The notes beneath the pieces are model-generated. The model was not told the origin of the DNA, ran no database searches, and saw only the letters and a program-made list of their open reading frames with translations. Shown one piece after another: positions 28,174 to 38,880 of a DNA stretch of 64,000 nucleotides. The stretch's first letter is position 1, and each line of letters opens with the position of its first letter. The stretch is taken from the NCBI RefSeq assembly GCF_018860525.1, contig NZ_JAHKPM010000039.1:1-64000 (forward strand), read 5' to 3'. This DNA is from Vibrio hepatarius (lineage in GTDB: Bacteria > Pseudomonadota > Gammaproteobacteria > Enterobacterales > Vibrionaceae). Both the position numbers and the translations under genes were made by a program.

Positions 28174-30309
28174 TTACTCAGCATCAACAGATGGTTGCTC
28201 TGTCATAGTTTCTTCAGCAGGTTTTTCAACTGCTTCTTTCATACTAAGGCGTACACGACCTTGACGGTCAATCTCAAGTACTTTAACTTGAACTTCTTGA
28301 CCTTCAGCAAGGTAATCTGACACTTTCTCAACACGCTTCTCTGCAATTTGAGAAATATGTACTAGACCATCTTTACCTGGAAGAATGGTGACAAATGCAC
28401 CAAAGTCTGCAAGACGAGCTACTTTACCTAAGTAGATACGTCCGACTTCAACTTCTGCTGTGATTTCTTCAATACGACGAATTGCTTCTTTAGCTGCCTC
28501 ACCTTCCGTCGCAGCAATTTTGATAGTGCCATCGTCTTCGATTTCGATAGTTGTACCAGTCTCTTCAGTTAGAGCACGGATAACTGCACCACCTTTACCG
28601 ATAACGTCTTTGATCTTCTCTGAACTGATCTTCATGGTATGGATACGCGGAGCAAACTCAGAGATATCTTCACGAGCGCCAGAAATCGCTTCATCCATTA
28701 CAGAAAGGATGTGCTTACGTGCTCCTTGAGCTTGGTTAAGCGCAATTTGCATGATCTCTTTAGTGATTCCTTCGATCTTGATATCCATTTGTAGTGCAGT
28801 GATACCAGTATTAGTACCTGCTACTTTAAAGTCCATATCACCTAAGTGGTCTTCATCACCAAGGATGTCAGAAAGAACAACGAAGTCATCACCTTCTTTA
28901 ACAAGACCCATTGCAATACCTGCAACAGAGGATTTAATTGGTACACCTGCATCCATAAGTGCTAGAGAAGTACCACATACTGATGCCATTGAAGACGAAC
29001 CGTTAGATTCAGTGATTTCCGATACAACACGCACTGTGTATGGGAACTCATCAACAGAAGGCATTACTGCAGCGATACCGCGCTTAGCAAGTTTACCATG
29101 GCCGATTTCACGACGCTTTGGAGAGCCTACAAAACCAGTTTCACCAACACAGTATGGAGGGAAATTGTAGTGTAATAAGAAGTGATCTTTACGTTCACCC
29201 GTTAACTCGTCAATGATTTGAGCATCGCGCTGCGTACCTAGAGTCGCTGTTACGATTGCTTGGGTTTCACCACGAGTAAATAGTGATGAACCATGTGTAC
29301 GAGGAAGAACTCCAGTACGCACATCTAATGCACGAACCATGTCTTTCTCACGACCATCGATACGAGGGTTACCCGCGATGATGCTACGGCGTACCACTGT
29401 CTTCTCTAGATCATGGAAGATAGTGTGAATTTCTTTGGTGTTTGCTTCTGGATTTTCAGCAAGTAGTACATCGTTTACTTCTGCAGCAATCGCGTGGATG
29501 CGGTCGTAACGAGCCATCTTCTCGGTGATTTGGTAAGCTTCAATAAGCTTAGCTTCCGCAAGTTCAGCAATCTTAGAGTTAAGTACTGTATTCTCTTCAG
29601 GAGCAACCCAATCCCAAGCTGGAGTTGCTACTTCTGCTGCAAACTCGTTGATCGCATTAATCACAACTTGTTGCTGGTCATGACCAAATACAACAGCAGA
29701 AAGCATCTCTTCTTCTGTTAGGTTATCTGCTTCAGATTCAACCATAAGAACAGCGCCTTCAGTACCTGCAACCACTAGATCAAGCTTCGAAGCAGCTAGC
29801 TCAGTATTGCTTGGGTTCAGTACTAGCTTACCATCGATATGACCAACACGTGCTGCACCGATAGGACCGTTAAACGGGATACCCGAAATAGCAAGAGCAG
29901 CAGATGTGCCGATCATTGTGACCATGTCTGGTTGAACATCAGGATTAACAGAAACTACAGTAGCAATTACCTGAACTTCATTTTTAAACGTACCCGGGAA
30001 AAGTGGACGAATAGGGCGATCGATTAAGCGAGCCGTTAGAGTTTCACCCTCTGAAGGACGGCCTTCACGTTTGAAGAAACCACCCGGGATTTTACCAGCA
30101 GCGTATGTACGCTCTTGGTAATTTACTGTTAGCGGAAAGAAGTCTTGACCTTCAACCGCTTCTTTTTTACCAACGACAGAGACAAATACTGCTGTATCAT
30201 CCATCGTTACCATCACTGCTGCAGTAGCTTGACGAGCAATGACGCCAGTTTCTAGAGTAACGGTATGATTACCGTATTGAAACGTTTTAACAACTGGTTT
30301 TTCAAACAT
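28174..30309 (-). CDS. pnp: Polyribonucleotide nucleotidyltransferase (PNPase)
   Basis: PNPase degrades RNA from the 3' end using phosphate and is part of the degradosome. The 711-residue protein has two RNase PH domains (the second with the catalytic Asp in [19 protein letters not shown]), a KH domain ([20 protein letters not shown], about residues 553-572) and an S1 domain ([19 protein letters not shown], about 620). I chose the ATG at 30309 ([10 protein letters not shown]) with AGGA upstream over the frame start at 30333. It follows rpsO, as in E. coli. Confidence 0.97.
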   Translation of the reverse strand: MFEKPVVKTFQYGNHTVTLETGVIARQATAAVMVTMDDTAVFVSVVGKKEAVEGQDFFPLTVNYQERTYAAGKIPGGFFKREGRPSEGETLTARLIDRPIRPLFPGTFKNEVQVIATVVSVNPDVQPDMVTMIGTSAALAISGIPFNGPIGAARVGHIDGKLVLNPSNTELAASKLDLVVAGTEGAVLMVESEADNLTEEEMLSAVVFGHDQQQVVINAINEFAAEVATPAWDWVAPEENTVLNSKIAELAEAKLIEAYQITEKMARYDRIHAIAAEVNDVLLAENPEANTKEIHTIFHDLEKTVVRRSIIAGNPRIDGREKDMVRALDVRTGVLPRTHGSSLFTRGETQAIVTATLGTQRDAQIIDELTGERKDHFLLHYNFPPYCVGETGFVGSPKRREIGHGKLAKRGIAAVMPSVDEFPYTVRVVSEITESNGSSSMASVCGTSLALMDAGVPIKSSVAGIAMGLVKEGDDFVVLSDILGDEDHLGDMDFKVAGTNTGITALQMDIKIEGITKEIMQIALNQAQGARKHILSVMDEAISGAREDISEFAPRIHTMKISSEKIKDVIGKGGAVIRALTEETGTTIEIEDDGTIKIAATEGEAAKEAIRRIEEITAEVEVGRIYLGKVARLADFGAFVTILPGKDGLVHISQIAEKRVEKVSDYLAEGQEVQVKVLEIDRQGRVRLSMKEAVEKPAEETMTEQPSVDAE

Positions 30310-30333
30310 TGTTATTCCTTGCTTCTGAGTCAT

Positions 30334-30575
30334 TTAAAAAGTTCTCAGAGTGTGTTTAATGGCACTCAAGGCACTACAAATCGCGACTAGTAAAAATGCA
30401 CTGTACCAGTATGAAATTATTTCAAGGACAATGTCATTTATAATAGCCGCGACCTTTTGGTCGACGAGGTTGACTGCAATGCTATGAGCTATACTTTAGC
30501 GCACTCAATTAACAATATGAGTACGCGCGTGCGTAGTATAACGAGATAAATTTGATTTGGCTAAATTTAGCCAAC
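30334..30575 (-). other. rpsO-pnp intergenic leader with a perfect 18-bp palindrome
   Basis: This region separates the rpsO terminator from pnp. TTGGCTAAATTTAGCCAA (30557-30574) is a perfect palindrome just beyond the terminator's T run. GACC/GGTC with loop TTTT lies near 30451-30464. In E. coli the pnp leader forms an RNase III-cut hairpin used for autoregulation; an equivalent long stem was not resolved here. Confidence 0.45.
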
Positions 30576-30576
30576 A

Positions 30577-30600
30577 AAAAAGGGGCAAAAAGCCCCTTTT
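30577..30600 (-). terminator. rpsO terminator
   Basis: GGGGC and GCCCC pair around five bases, with AAAA and TTTT extending the stem. On the minus strand six T follow. In E. coli the same terminator allows read-through into pnp. Confidence 0.9.
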
Positions 30601-30627
30601 CAACAAACTGTTCTATGCAATCGCTTA

Positions 30628-30897
30628 TTAGCGACGTAGGCCTAGACGCTTGATTAGGTCATGGTAACGATCTAGATCTTTACCTTTTAGGTAATCTAGA
30701 AGTTTACGACGACTAGAAACCATACGTAACAAACCACGACGGCTATGGTGATCGCCTTTGTGTGCTTTGAAGTGACCTTGTAGGTGGTTGATAGAAGCGG
30801 TAAGTAGAGCTACTTGAACTTCTGGTGAACCTGTGTCGCCTTCACCACGTGCGTAGTCAGCAACGATTGCTGCTTTAGTTTCTGCATTCAGAGACAT
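30628..30897 (-). CDS. rpsO: 30S ribosomal protein S15
   Basis: S15 binds 16S rRNA and the 23S bridge B4. The 89-residue protein begins [20 protein letters not shown] and ends LIKRLGLRR, the normal length. It contains [20 protein letters not shown]. The ATG at 30897 has GGAGAG upstream; the frame start at 30912 adds five non-family residues. E. coli S15 represses its own translation through an mRNA pseudoknot; that structure was not checked here. Confidence 0.98.
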   Translation of the reverse strand: MSLNAETKAAIVADYARGEGDTGSPEVQVALLTASINHLQGHFKAHKGDHHSRRGLLRMVSSRRKLLDYLKGKDLDRYHDLIKRLGLRR

Positions 30898-31165
30898 ATT
30901 CTCTCCTAACATAAGAGTAAGTTAAACAATGTGCCAGCCAATCTCTGATTCAGCCGACACGAGAAGCGCGAATTATATGGGATAGCGAATGCTTAAGCAA
31001 TAGGAAATTTATAAGCTAATTTATACATCTACTGTACTCATATAAATAAATCCAAAACCTACCTGTATTAATACTGCTTGCCTGTCTGACGTATCATTCC
31101 TATCTGGGGCATTTCTGTTACACTTAGCTCATTACAACCTACACCCCGAAATAACAGGAATCCTT

Positions 31166-31864
31166 ATGAAAATTGGCATCATAGGTGCAATGGAGCAAGA
31201 AGTTACTCTTCTAAGACAAGCAATAACAGACATAAAACAAGCATCTAAAGCCGGCTGTACTTTCTACTCGGGGCAACTCAATGGAGTTGACGTTATTCTC
31301 CTCCAATCAGGTATTGGAAAAGTCGCGGCCGCTGTAGGTACTACTATTCTCTTAGATGAATATCAGCCCGATGTAGTCATCAACACTGGTTCTGCAGGTG
31401 GGTTTGATTCAACCTTGAACTTGGGCGACGTGGTTATTTCTACTGAAGTTCGTCACCACGATGCTGATGTCACCGCCTTCGGTTATGAGATAGGGCAAAT
31501 GGCTGGCCAGCCCGCATCATTTATTGCTGATTCAAAGTTAATGAATACAGCAGAAAAAGCTTTGGCTCAAATGGAAGGTAAACATGCGGTACGAGGTCTG
31601 ATTTGTACAGGTGATGCCTTTGTATGCTCCAATGAACGTCAAGCATTTATCCGACAGCACTTCCCATCTGTGGTTGCAGTCGAAATGGAAGCATCAGCAA
31701 TCGCTCAAGTTTGCCACCAATTCAAGGTGCCCTTTGTAGTTGTAAGAGCTATTTCCGATGTAGCAGATAAAGAATCACCAATGAGCTTTGAAGAGTTCCT
31801 ACCTTTAGCGGCTCAAAGCTCTTCTGAAATGGTGTCAAATATGGTCAAGTTACTCAAATCTTAA
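31166..31864 (+). CDS. mtnN: 5'-methylthioadenosine / S-adenosylhomocysteine nucleosidase
   Basis: MtnN (Pfs) cleaves MTA and SAH, recycling methionine and feeding AI-2 synthesis by LuxS. The 232-residue protein begins [17 protein letters not shown], with catalytic Glu12 in MEQE, the substrate loop [15 protein letters not shown] (about residues 171-185) and the catalytic Asp in [12 protein letters not shown] (about 197). A GGAA-type ribosome site precedes it. It is followed by two cobalamin-related genes in the same direction. Confidence 0.97.
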   Translation: MKIGIIGAMEQEVTLLRQAITDIKQASKAGCTFYSGQLNGVDVILLQSGIGKVAAAVGTTILLDEYQPDVVINTGSAGGFDSTLNLGDVVISTEVRHHDADVTAFGYEIGQMAGQPASFIADSKLMNTAEKALAQMEGKHAVRGLICTGDAFVCSNERQAFIRQHFPSVVAVEMEASAIAQVCHQFKVPFVVVRAISDVADKESPMSFEEFLPLAAQSSSEMVSNMVKLLKS

Positions 31865-31888
31865 CTATTATATCGGTTACTGATAGTC

Positions 31889-32842
31889 GTGGAAACTCTC
31901 TTTAATCAGCTATATTCAAATGGTGCCCTGCTGGTGTTGTGGGGCGCTTTATTGTGCCATCTGATCTTGCCATTTCCGCGTGAGGCTCACCCAGCTATTC
32001 TGTGGCATAAGTTTGCAGAACAGTTGGCAGACAAGGTTAATACCAACACCAATTACTCTCAAAGCTTAATTTCTGGTACCTTAGCAATGTTGCTGATGAC
32101 CATACCTATGCTTGTTATTCTCCTAGCATTGAAACCTCTGGTTTGGCAGGTACAATTATTTGACCTCGCTTTATTGCTTCTCGCCATTGATTGGCGTAAT
32201 ACTGACAGATTTACTAGCCACTTTGTTTTAGCAATAGCAAGAGAAGATAAAGAACATGCCAAAATGCTTCTTAAACCTATCGTCAATCGTTCAACCCACT
32301 CATTGTCGTTACTTGGTTTAGGTAAAGCTGGAACCGAAACCCTTATCATGTCCTATGGCCGAAATGTAGTTGCTGTATTATTCTGGTATGCCTTAGCTGG
32401 GGGAATTGGTGCTTTTCTCTATCGCATGACAGTCGAGCTTGCCAGAGCATGGTCTCCTTCCCGAAAGCGATTTTCCCCTTTTGGTATTCCTGTCATAAGA
32501 TTAGTCGCGATATTAGACTTCATCCCACTGCGTCTATTCGCTCTAATAATAGCGCTGGGAGGGAGGACTCGTGAAGTCTTTTCACTCCTCAAGTTACAAG
32601 CAAGTGCTTGGCCGTTGCCTGGACCCGCGTGGCTGCTTGTGTCAGTAGGCGTGAAGCAACAACTTTCTCTTGGTGGCCCTGCTATATACGATGGAAGAAA
32701 GGCAGTTCGGAGCAAACTCGGAGGAAGAATAGCCCCTTCAGCCATTCATATCGCTCAGGTACAACGTTTACTTGCATGGAGAATGTTTGCATGGATAATG
32801 CTACAAAGTGCCATCATGGGGCTTATCTATCAGGGAATTTAA
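31889..32842 (+). CDS. CobD/CbiB-family membrane protein
   Basis: CobD/CbiB proteins make adenosylcobinamide phosphate in B12 synthesis. This 317-residue membrane protein keeps the family's C-terminal part (LSLGGPAIYDGRKAVRSKLG) and a helix-rich core. The N-terminal DPxxxPHPVR-type motif is replaced by LPFPREAHPAILWHKFA, so it may be a divergent branch. It starts with GTG or ATG near 31889, 24 bases after mtnN, and abuts btuF exactly. The only other cobalamin gene in the window is btuF. Activity as a true synthase is uncertain. Confidence 0.75.
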   Translation: METLFNQLYSNGALLVLWGALLCHLILPFPREAHPAILWHKFAEQLADKVNTNTNYSQSLISGTLAMLLMTIPMLVILLALKPLVWQVQLFDLALLLLAIDWRNTDRFTSHFVLAIAREDKEHAKMLLKPIVNRSTHSLSLLGLGKAGTETLIMSYGRNVVAVLFWYALAGGIGAFLYRMTVELARAWSPSRKRFSPFGIPVIRLVAILDFIPLRLFALIIALGGRTREVFSLLKLQASAWPLPGPAWLLVSVGVKQQLSLGGPAIYDGRKAVRSKLGGRIAPSAIHIAQVQRLLAWRMFAWIMLQSAIMGLIYQGI

Positions 32843-33679
32843 ATGCTTTGTCAGCGACTTCTTTTACTCTTCATTCTGCTACCCACCTACCTAATTGCAG
32901 CGCCGGTAGAGCGAGTGATAAGTCTAGCCCCTCATACCACCGAACTAGCCTATGCCGCTGGTCTGGGGAATAAAATTGTTGCCGTTAGTGAATACAGTGA
33001 TTATCCACCACAAGCAAAATCACTTGAGAAAGTATCGAATCATCAGGGAATAAAGATTGAACGTATCATTGCCCTACAACCTGATCTTGTTATTGCTTGG
33101 CCAGGAGGAAACCCAGTTAAAGAACTAGATAAGCTCAAAGCATTTAACATCAATACCTACTCTGTAAATATCGAATCACTAGAAGACATTGCCATGCATA
33201 TTGAAACGTTAAGTCAGTATGCAAAAGACCCCGCGATTGGCCAAAAAGCTGCAAACAACTTCAGAGAACAACTGCTAAATCTCAGGCAAGAATATGAAGT
33301 CGATGTTCCGGTAAGTTACTTTTATCAGCTTAGCGATCAACCATTGATGACGGTGGCAAAAAATCATTGGCCAAGTGAAGTATTTTCATTTTGCGGTGGG
33401 GTTAATGTGTTTAAAAATAGTCCTGTTCCTTATCCTCAGGTTGGAAAAGAACAGGTGATATTGAAAAATCCCGATGTTATTTTCTCATCACAACATTCTA
33501 CCGCTGTTTCTTTATGGTCAGGTTGGAAACAACAAATGACGGCCATCCAAAACAATTACATTTGGCCTCTTAACTCTGACTGGCTCAACAGGCCGACTCC
33601 GAGAACAATTAATGCTCTAAAAGAAGTGTGCACACACTTTGAAACGATAAGAAAACAAGGCCAACATCTCTCTAACTAG
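32843..33679 (+). CDS. btuF: Vitamin B12 ABC transporter, periplasmic binding protein
   Basis: BtuF captures cobalamin in the periplasm for BtuCD. The 278-residue protein has a cleavable signal peptide (MLCQRLLLLFILLPTYLIAA) and the helical-backbone binding fold: VERVISLAPHTTELAYAAGL, YSDYPPQAKSLEKVSNHQGI, and LQPDLVIAWPGGNP. The ATG directly follows the stop of the preceding CobD-like gene, so the two are probably translationally coupled. No btuC or btuD gene is nearby. Confidence 0.92.
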   Translation: MLCQRLLLLFILLPTYLIAAPVERVISLAPHTTELAYAAGLGNKIVAVSEYSDYPPQAKSLEKVSNHQGIKIERIIALQPDLVIAWPGGNPVKELDKLKAFNINTYSVNIESLEDIAMHIETLSQYAKDPAIGQKAANNFREQLLNLRQEYEVDVPVSYFYQLSDQPLMTVAKNHWPSEVFSFCGGVNVFKNSPVPYPQVGKEQVILKNPDVIFSSQHSTAVSLWSGWKQQMTAIQNNYIWPLNSDWLNRPTPRTINALKEVCTHFETIRKQGQHLSN

Positions 33680-33695
33680 AACCTAGGGATTGACA

Positions 33696-33731
33696 CATGT
33701 AAAAAGATCACCAAAATGACCTTTTTACATG
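33696..33731. terminator. Bidirectional terminator between btuF and thrC
   Basis: CATGTAAAAAGATCA and TGACCTTTTTACATG pair over 14 of 15 positions around CCAAAA. It serves the convergent btuF and thrC genes, whose stops lie 17 and 8 bases away. Confidence 0.75.
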
Positions 33732-33738
33732 ATTACTT

Positions 33739-35022
33739 TTATCCTTGTACTCGATAAAGCACTTCTTTTAGTAACTCAAAATCATTGGCTAAATCTTCTG
33801 AAAGCAGATCCATTGCAGCGTGCTTGGCGAGCGGCCCCGGAAGGTCAATATTAGAATCGAGGATATCATCAACAACTTCCTTAAATTTAGCAGGGTGGGC
33901 AGTACATAAAAACAACCCCGTTTCACCCTCTTTCAGTTGTTCATCTAATACCCGATAAGCTATCGCTCCATGAGGTTCACATAAATAACCCATATCAAAA
34001 AGCACTTGTACAGACTGAGCACTCTGCTCATCAGTAACAGCACCTTTACCAAGCGTTTCTAACCCCCACTCTTTAATACGGCATAGCTCTTCAATACGCG
34101 GCCAGTTATTTGGCTGACTTACATCCATTGCATTTGAAGTCGTTGCTATTGTAGGTTTAGGCTCCCAATTACCCGAATCCAAGTAACGCGGTACTGTATC
34201 ATTAACATTGGTCGCTGCAATAAAGCGCTTGATAGGCAGTCCCAACGCTTTCGCTAAAAGCCCAGCAGTTAAATTACCAAAATTCCCACTTGGTACTGAA
34301 ATAACTAAGTTATTACGTTGCTCTTTACTCATTTGCGCTGCAGCTTCAAAGTAATAACAAACTTGGGCCATTAAGCGGCTAATATTAATTGAGTTTGCTG
34401 AATTCAGTCCTATATCACCGCGCAACTTGGGATCATCGAACGCTTGTTTAACAAGCGCCTGACAGGCATCAAAATCACCATCAATCGCTACTGTGTGGAT
34501 ATTGTTACCTAAGGTACAAAATAGCTTCTCTTGTAATGGACTAATTTTGCCTTTTGGATATAGAATAACGACATTAATATCCTCCATACCATAAAAAGCA
34601 TGAGCCACTGCAGCGCCAGTATCACCTGATGTAGCGGTTAAAATTGTGATTTTCCCACCATCAGAAACCACTGCTAATGACTGAGCCATAAAACGGCCAC
34701 CAAAGTCTTTAAAGGCAAGTGTCGGGCCGTGAAACAACTCTAATGCATAGATATTACCTGTCACCGGCTTAATCGGTGCTGGGAACTGAAAAGCCGCATC
34801 GACTATCGCGTTGACTGTTTCTTCTGACAATTCATCACCAATCAAAGCTGAAAGGATTTTTGTGCTACGAGTAACAAAGTCTTCCGCTAATAACGCATCA
34901 ACATCCTCAAAACTTGGTAACTCTGATGGAAAGAATAAACCTTGGTTACGCCCTAAGCCTTGACGTACTGCTTGAGCAAAAGACACTTGTTGATCATTTT
35001 CTTTTATGTTGTAAAGCTTCAT
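33739..35022 (-). CDS. thrC: Threonine synthase
   Basis: ThrC converts homoserine phosphate to threonine using PLP. The 427-residue protein begins [19 protein letters not shown]. It has the PLP-Lys in [13 protein letters not shown] (about residue 107), [15 protein letters not shown] and the [13 protein letters not shown] phosphate loop. It overlaps the thrB end by four bases and is the last gene of thrABC. Confidence 0.97.
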   Translation of the reverse strand: MKLYNIKENDQQVSFAQAVRQGLGRNQGLFFPSELPSFEDVDALLAEDFVTRSTKILSALIGDELSEETVNAIVDAAFQFPAPIKPVTGNIYALELFHGPTLAFKDFGGRFMAQSLAVVSDGGKITILTATSGDTGAAVAHAFYGMEDINVVILYPKGKISPLQEKLFCTLGNNIHTVAIDGDFDACQALVKQAFDDPKLRGDIGLNSANSINISRLMAQVCYYFEAAAQMSKEQRNNLVISVPSGNFGNLTAGLLAKALGLPIKRFIAATNVNDTVPRYLDSGNWEPKPTIATTSNAMDVSQPNNWPRIEELCRIKEWGLETLGKGAVTDEQSAQSVQVLFDMGYLCEPHGAIAYRVLDEQLKEGETGLFLCTAHPAKFKEVVDDILDSNIDLPGPLAKHAAMDLLSEDLANDFELLKEVLYRVQG

Positions 35023-35987
35023 AGCTCACTTCCTGTTACTTGGGATCCCTGCTTGTCTAGCTGACAAATATGGACGAACCCTTCTTGATTTTGTATGTAG
35101 TTTTGTTCTAGCCAACGAGCGACTCGCTCAGCGACATCTTTCTCTTTGCATAGACTAAATAGTGTTGGCCCACTGCCTGAAATTCCCGTAGTTAAAGCGC
35201 CAGCTGTCGCAGCATACTTTCGAGCATCAGAAAATCTCGGCAATAGTTTTTCTCGATATGGTTCCGCAATCACATCTTTAATCATTTGAGCTGCTAATTC
35301 TGGCTGGTTAGAATGACAAGCATGAATAAAACCAGCTAAATGTCTTCCATGCGCAATAATATCCTGGCGACGATATTGAGATGGAAGAATTTCTCGAGCC
35401 TCTGCCGTAGATACTTTTATTCCCGGATAGGCCATAACCCAATACCAGTCATCAAAACAAGGGACTTCCTGACTAATAATATCTAGTTCTTCTAATATTA
35501 ACTGCACACCACCAAGGAAGCATGGAGCAACATTATCATAGTGAACACCGCCAGAGATCTGCCCTTCCATTTCACCCATCAGTGCAAGAAGCTGCGTTTG
35601 CTCAAGCGGATTACCGTGAAATTGATTTAACGCATCTAAGGCAGCGACTATCGAACAAGCGCTGGAGCCTAAACCAGATCCAATAGGCATATTTTTCTCG
35701 AGAGTCATCTCTAAAGGCAGTAAGGCAATACCTTTTTTATCCAATTCTCTTGCAAACACTCGCCAGCAATCATAAACAATATTTTCTTTAGGGTTATGTG
35801 GTAGCTTAGAAACGAAATTTCCAGCTGTTTTTAAGCGAAAAGGTTCCTTGCCAACTTTTACCATCACTCGGTCACCTAGCAATGTCCCATCCACTGGAGA
35901 CACCGCTGCACCAAGGACATCAAAACCCACACTGACATTACCTATCGACGCTGGTGCGTAGACAACGACATCCATACCAATACTCAT
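35019..35987 (-). CDS. thrB: Homoserine kinase
   Basis: ThrB phosphorylates homoserine. The 322-residue GHMP-family kinase has [20 protein letters not shown] at the N terminus, the ATP loop [20 protein letters not shown] (about residues 94-113) and [17 protein letters not shown] near the end. I keep the ATG at 35987, nine bases after a GGGG site; a second ATG at 35975 is also possible. It starts four bases after the thrA stop and overlaps thrC. Confidence 0.96.
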   Translation of the reverse strand: MSIGMDVVVYAPASIGNVSVGFDVLGAAVSPVDGTLLGDRVMVKVGKEPFRLKTAGNFVSKLPHNPKENIVYDCWRVFARELDKKGIALLPLEMTLEKNMPIGSGLGSSACSIVAALDALNQFHGNPLEQTQLLALMGEMEGQISGGVHYDNVAPCFLGGVQLILEELDIISQEVPCFDDWYWVMAYPGIKVSTAEAREILPSQYRRQDIIAHGRHLAGFIHACHSNQPELAAQMIKDVIAEPYREKLLPRFSDARKYAATAGALTTGISGSGPTLFSLCKEKDVAERVARWLEQNYIQNQEGFVHICQLDKQGSQVTGSEL

Positions 35988-35991
35988 TCGT

Positions 35992-38451
35992 TTAAACCCC
36001 TAGTTTCCATCCTAACGTACGCATAACATCGGAGAATACACCAGCTGCTGTCACTTCTGTACCAGCACCATAACCACGTAATACAAGCGGAATTGGTTGG
36101 TAATATCGACTGTAGAAAGCCAAAGCATTTTCGCCATCTTTTATTTTGAACATTGGATCATTATCATTAACTGCAGAAATACTGACACGGCACTGACCAT
36201 CAAGAATTTCGCCAACATAGCGCAACACCTTTCCTTCATCTGCCGCTTCACTAGAGAGCTTTTGGAAATACGCATCAGCTTCAGGAAGCCTAGCCATGAA
36301 TTCTTCGACACTCCCAGAGTCATCAAAACTAGGTGGTAATGCCTTTTCAACAATCACATCTTCTAACTCTAAATTCATTCCAGCTTCACGAGCTAGGATC
36401 AATAGTTTACGCGCAACATCCATACCAGACAGATCATCTCTAGGATCAGGCTCAGTAAAACTATTTTCTTTGGCTATATTAGTTGCCTGACTTAATGTCA
36501 TACCTTCATCCAGCTTACCGAAAATATAGGAAAGTGAACCTGAAAGAATACCGCTAAACCGTTCTAGTTCATCGCCTGCCGAAATCAGATTTTGCAAGTT
36601 TTCAATCACAGGCAAGCCTGCACCTACTGTTGTTTCGTACATCAGTTTACGGCGAGAGCTGCGTGCAATATCTCTAAGCTGGTGATAATAAGCCATACTA
36701 GCAGTGTTGGCTTTTTTGTTTGGTGTCACGACATGAAACCCTGCTGCTAGGAAATCAGCATATTGATTAGCAATTGATTCAGATGAAGTACAATCAACCA
36801 ATACCGGATTGATAATGTGATTACGCTGAACCAAAGCAATAAGCCTAGCAAGGCTAAACTCTTCAGTTGAATCATTCATGCGATCGCGCCAATGATCCAA
36901 AGGCAAACCTTCACTGTCTAGCAGCAAACCTTTACTATTGGCAAGCCCACACACTCTAAGGATGATGCCTTTATCCGCTAGCTTCACTTGCTGGCGCTGA
37001 ATTTGATCAACTAGTTCACCGCCTACTCCGCCAATTCCAACCACAAAAACATCAAGGAAGTGTTTTGAGTTAAATAAATTTTCATGACACGCTTTAATCG
37101 CTTCTGATACTTTATCTTCGGGTATCACAGCAGAAATCGCACGCTCTGACGAACCTTGAGCAATAGCAACAATGTTCACATTAACTTCAGCCAATGAAGA
37201 AAAGAACTGCGAAGCAACGCCTCTCGAAGTTCGCATTCCATCACCAACTAAGGTCACAATTGCGACATCATCTATAAAGTCAACAGGCTCTAATAAACCC
37301 TCTTTTAGCTCAAGTTCGAACGAGTCATTGAGTGCTCGCTCAGCAGTAACTCTATCTTCAGATTCAATGCAAAAACTAATACTGTACTCTGAAGAAGATT
37401 GAGTTATCAAAACAATCGACACACCCGTTGATGACATGGCGCCAAATACTCGGCTTGCCATTCCCACCATACCTTTCATACCTGGACCAGAAACATTGAC
37501 CATTGTCAGGTCACTAAGTGTAGTAATGCCCTTAATGGATAACTTATCTTCACCAGTATCTTGACCAATCAGTGTTCCAGCGCCTTGTGGATTAAAACTA
37601 TTTTTTATTAAGCAAGGAATATGGAACTGGGCAATAGGAGCAATAGTTTTGGGATGAAGTACTGAGGCACCAAAGTATGAAAGCTCCATCGCTTCTTGAT
37701 AGCTTAAGGATTTCAATAAGCGCGCGTCAGCTACCAAGCGAGGATCGCAATTATAAACACCGTCTACATCTGTCCAGATTTCACAGCACTCAGCACGTAA
37801 ACAGGCAGCCAAAACCGCCGCAGAATAATCTGAACCATTACGGCCCAAAGTCACTAACTCGCCTTCTTGATTTCCAGCTGTAAAGCCGGGCATGATGTTG
37901 ACACTTCCTTTTGGTAATGGATTTTGACGGAAGTTTTGAGTGGATACTTCAACATCAACCATAGCTTCTAAGGGATCTCCTTGAGCATAGAGATACTTAA
38001 CAGGGTCAATCAGACTGGCTGGTTGACCTTTAGCTTCCAAGACCGCTTTCATCAGCTGAACTGAAACGCGTTCACCTTTACTTATGATACGAGCGTTAAC
38101 ATTACTTGGACACATACCTAATAAGTTTATCCCATGCACAAACTGACGCAGCTGACCTAAAGAGGCGCTAACTTGGCTATCATATCCAGTGCTATTGAGA
38201 TTAGGTAGAGCTTGTTTTATCTCTTGATGCAATTCTCGCAGGGAAGCTTCCAGAGCAACTATCTGTAACTCAGCTTCACCGTTTTTCAGCGCCCCATCAA
38301 TAACCGCAACTAACTTATTGGTTGTTTTTCCTGGTGCAGAAAGTACAACAGCAACTTCTTCTTGCTGGGCATTATTGGCAATAATATCAGCTGCTCGCAG
38401 AAACCTATCTGCATTAGCTAATGATGAGCCACCAAACTTTAAAACACGCAT
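35992..38451 (-). CDS. thrA: Bifunctional aspartate kinase / homoserine dehydrogenase I
   Basis: ThrA catalyses the first and third steps from aspartate to threonine. The 819-residue protein has the kinase domain ([39 protein letters not shown]), two ACT domains (about residues 315-460) and the homoserine dehydrogenase domain ([23 protein letters not shown]-type [10 protein letters not shown]). The ATG at 38451 follows GGAGGAAGGA; the open frame to 38502 runs into the attenuator. Threonine feedback through ACT is expected for the family. Confidence 0.97.
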   Translation of the reverse strand: MRVLKFGGSSLANADRFLRAADIIANNAQQEEVAVVLSAPGKTTNKLVAVIDGALKNGEAELQIVALEASLRELHQEIKQALPNLNSTGYDSQVSASLGQLRQFVHGINLLGMCPSNVNARIISKGERVSVQLMKAVLEAKGQPASLIDPVKYLYAQGDPLEAMVDVEVSTQNFRQNPLPKGSVNIMPGFTAGNQEGELVTLGRNGSDYSAAVLAACLRAECCEIWTDVDGVYNCDPRLVADARLLKSLSYQEAMELSYFGASVLHPKTIAPIAQFHIPCLIKNSFNPQGAGTLIGQDTGEDKLSIKGITTLSDLTMVNVSGPGMKGMVGMASRVFGAMSSTGVSIVLITQSSSEYSISFCIESEDRVTAERALNDSFELELKEGLLEPVDFIDDVAIVTLVGDGMRTSRGVASQFFSSLAEVNVNIVAIAQGSSERAISAVIPEDKVSEAIKACHENLFNSKHFLDVFVVGIGGVGGELVDQIQRQQVKLADKGIILRVCGLANSKGLLLDSEGLPLDHWRDRMNDSTEEFSLARLIALVQRNHIINPVLVDCTSSESIANQYADFLAAGFHVVTPNKKANTASMAYYHQLRDIARSSRRKLMYETTVGAGLPVIENLQNLISAGDELERFSGILSGSLSYIFGKLDEGMTLSQATNIAKENSFTEPDPRDDLSGMDVARKLLILAREAGMNLELEDVIVEKALPPSFDDSGSVEEFMARLPEADAYFQKLSSEAADEGKVLRYVGEILDGQCRVSISAVNDNDPMFKIKDGENALAFYSRYYQPIPLVLRGYGAGTEVTAAGVFSDVMRTLGWKLGV

Positions 38452-38481
38452 TCCTTCCTCCAAATGCTTGTAAAGGGATAT

Positions 38482-38521
38482 AAAAAAAGGCCTGTATCTC
38501 ATTGGATACAGGCCTTTTTTT
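38482..38521 (-). terminator. thr operon attenuator hairpin
   Basis: AAAAAAAGGCCTGTATC and GATACAGGCCTTTTTTT are perfect 17-base complements around six bases, ending in seven T on the minus strand. It sits 13 bases after the thrL stop and before thrA, the classic attenuator position. Confidence 0.93.
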
Positions 38522-38534
38522 GAATTTATTTCGC

Positions 38535-38612
38535 TTAGCAGCCTGCCCCAACATATGTGATGTCGGTAATAATAATGGTTGTGGTCATTACTGATAGGCT
38601 AAAATTATGCAT
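38535..38612 (-). CDS. thrL: thr operon leader peptide
   Basis: This short ORF encodes a 25-residue peptide, MHNFSLSV followed by [17 protein letters not shown]. Eight of ten residues in the run [10 protein letters not shown] are Thr or Ile. When charged tRNA-Thr or tRNA-Ile is scarce, a ribosome stalled here would prevent the attenuator from forming. An internal ATG eight codons later gives a 17-residue form closer to the E. coli ThrL. The ribosome site is weak for both starts. Sequence and function match the family although the peptide differs. Confidence 0.88.
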   Translation of the reverse strand: MHNFSLSVMTTTIIITDITYVGAGC

Positions 38613-38880
38613 ATGCGATTTTTCGTTAATAGTGTATTTTCTTACCCATACGTTTAACCTATTTATCAATCATGAGTCAATGATTTTTTTTTTGCTTTTT
38701 TATTTTCACTTGTATATCACTCTTCTTCCAAACACTTCAACAAGTTACATTAGATAAAAACAATAGGTAATTAGTTTCATAATATTTAATTAATAATTTT
38801 ATCGCAAATGTAGCTAGCGATGATTGCATTTTATGCTTTACTTGATCGTGCGGTGGGGAAATTTAAACAAGGAGTAGCAA
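38613..38880. promoter_or_regulatory. thrLABC promoter region
   Basis: The 268-bp divergent gap between thrL and the secreted-protein gene is AT-rich. On the minus strand TTGACT (38680-38675) could be a -35 for thrLABC, with TAAACG 18 bases later as a poor -10. ATCATTGACTCATGAT around it is a near-perfect palindrome and may be an operator. A plus-strand frame (38557-38757) is a low-complexity shadow. Confidence 0.4.

Noticed and set aside
38557..38757. 66-codon plus-strand frame over the thr leader region
   Set aside because: It is low-complexity and antisense to the thrL region, which explains the sequence better.
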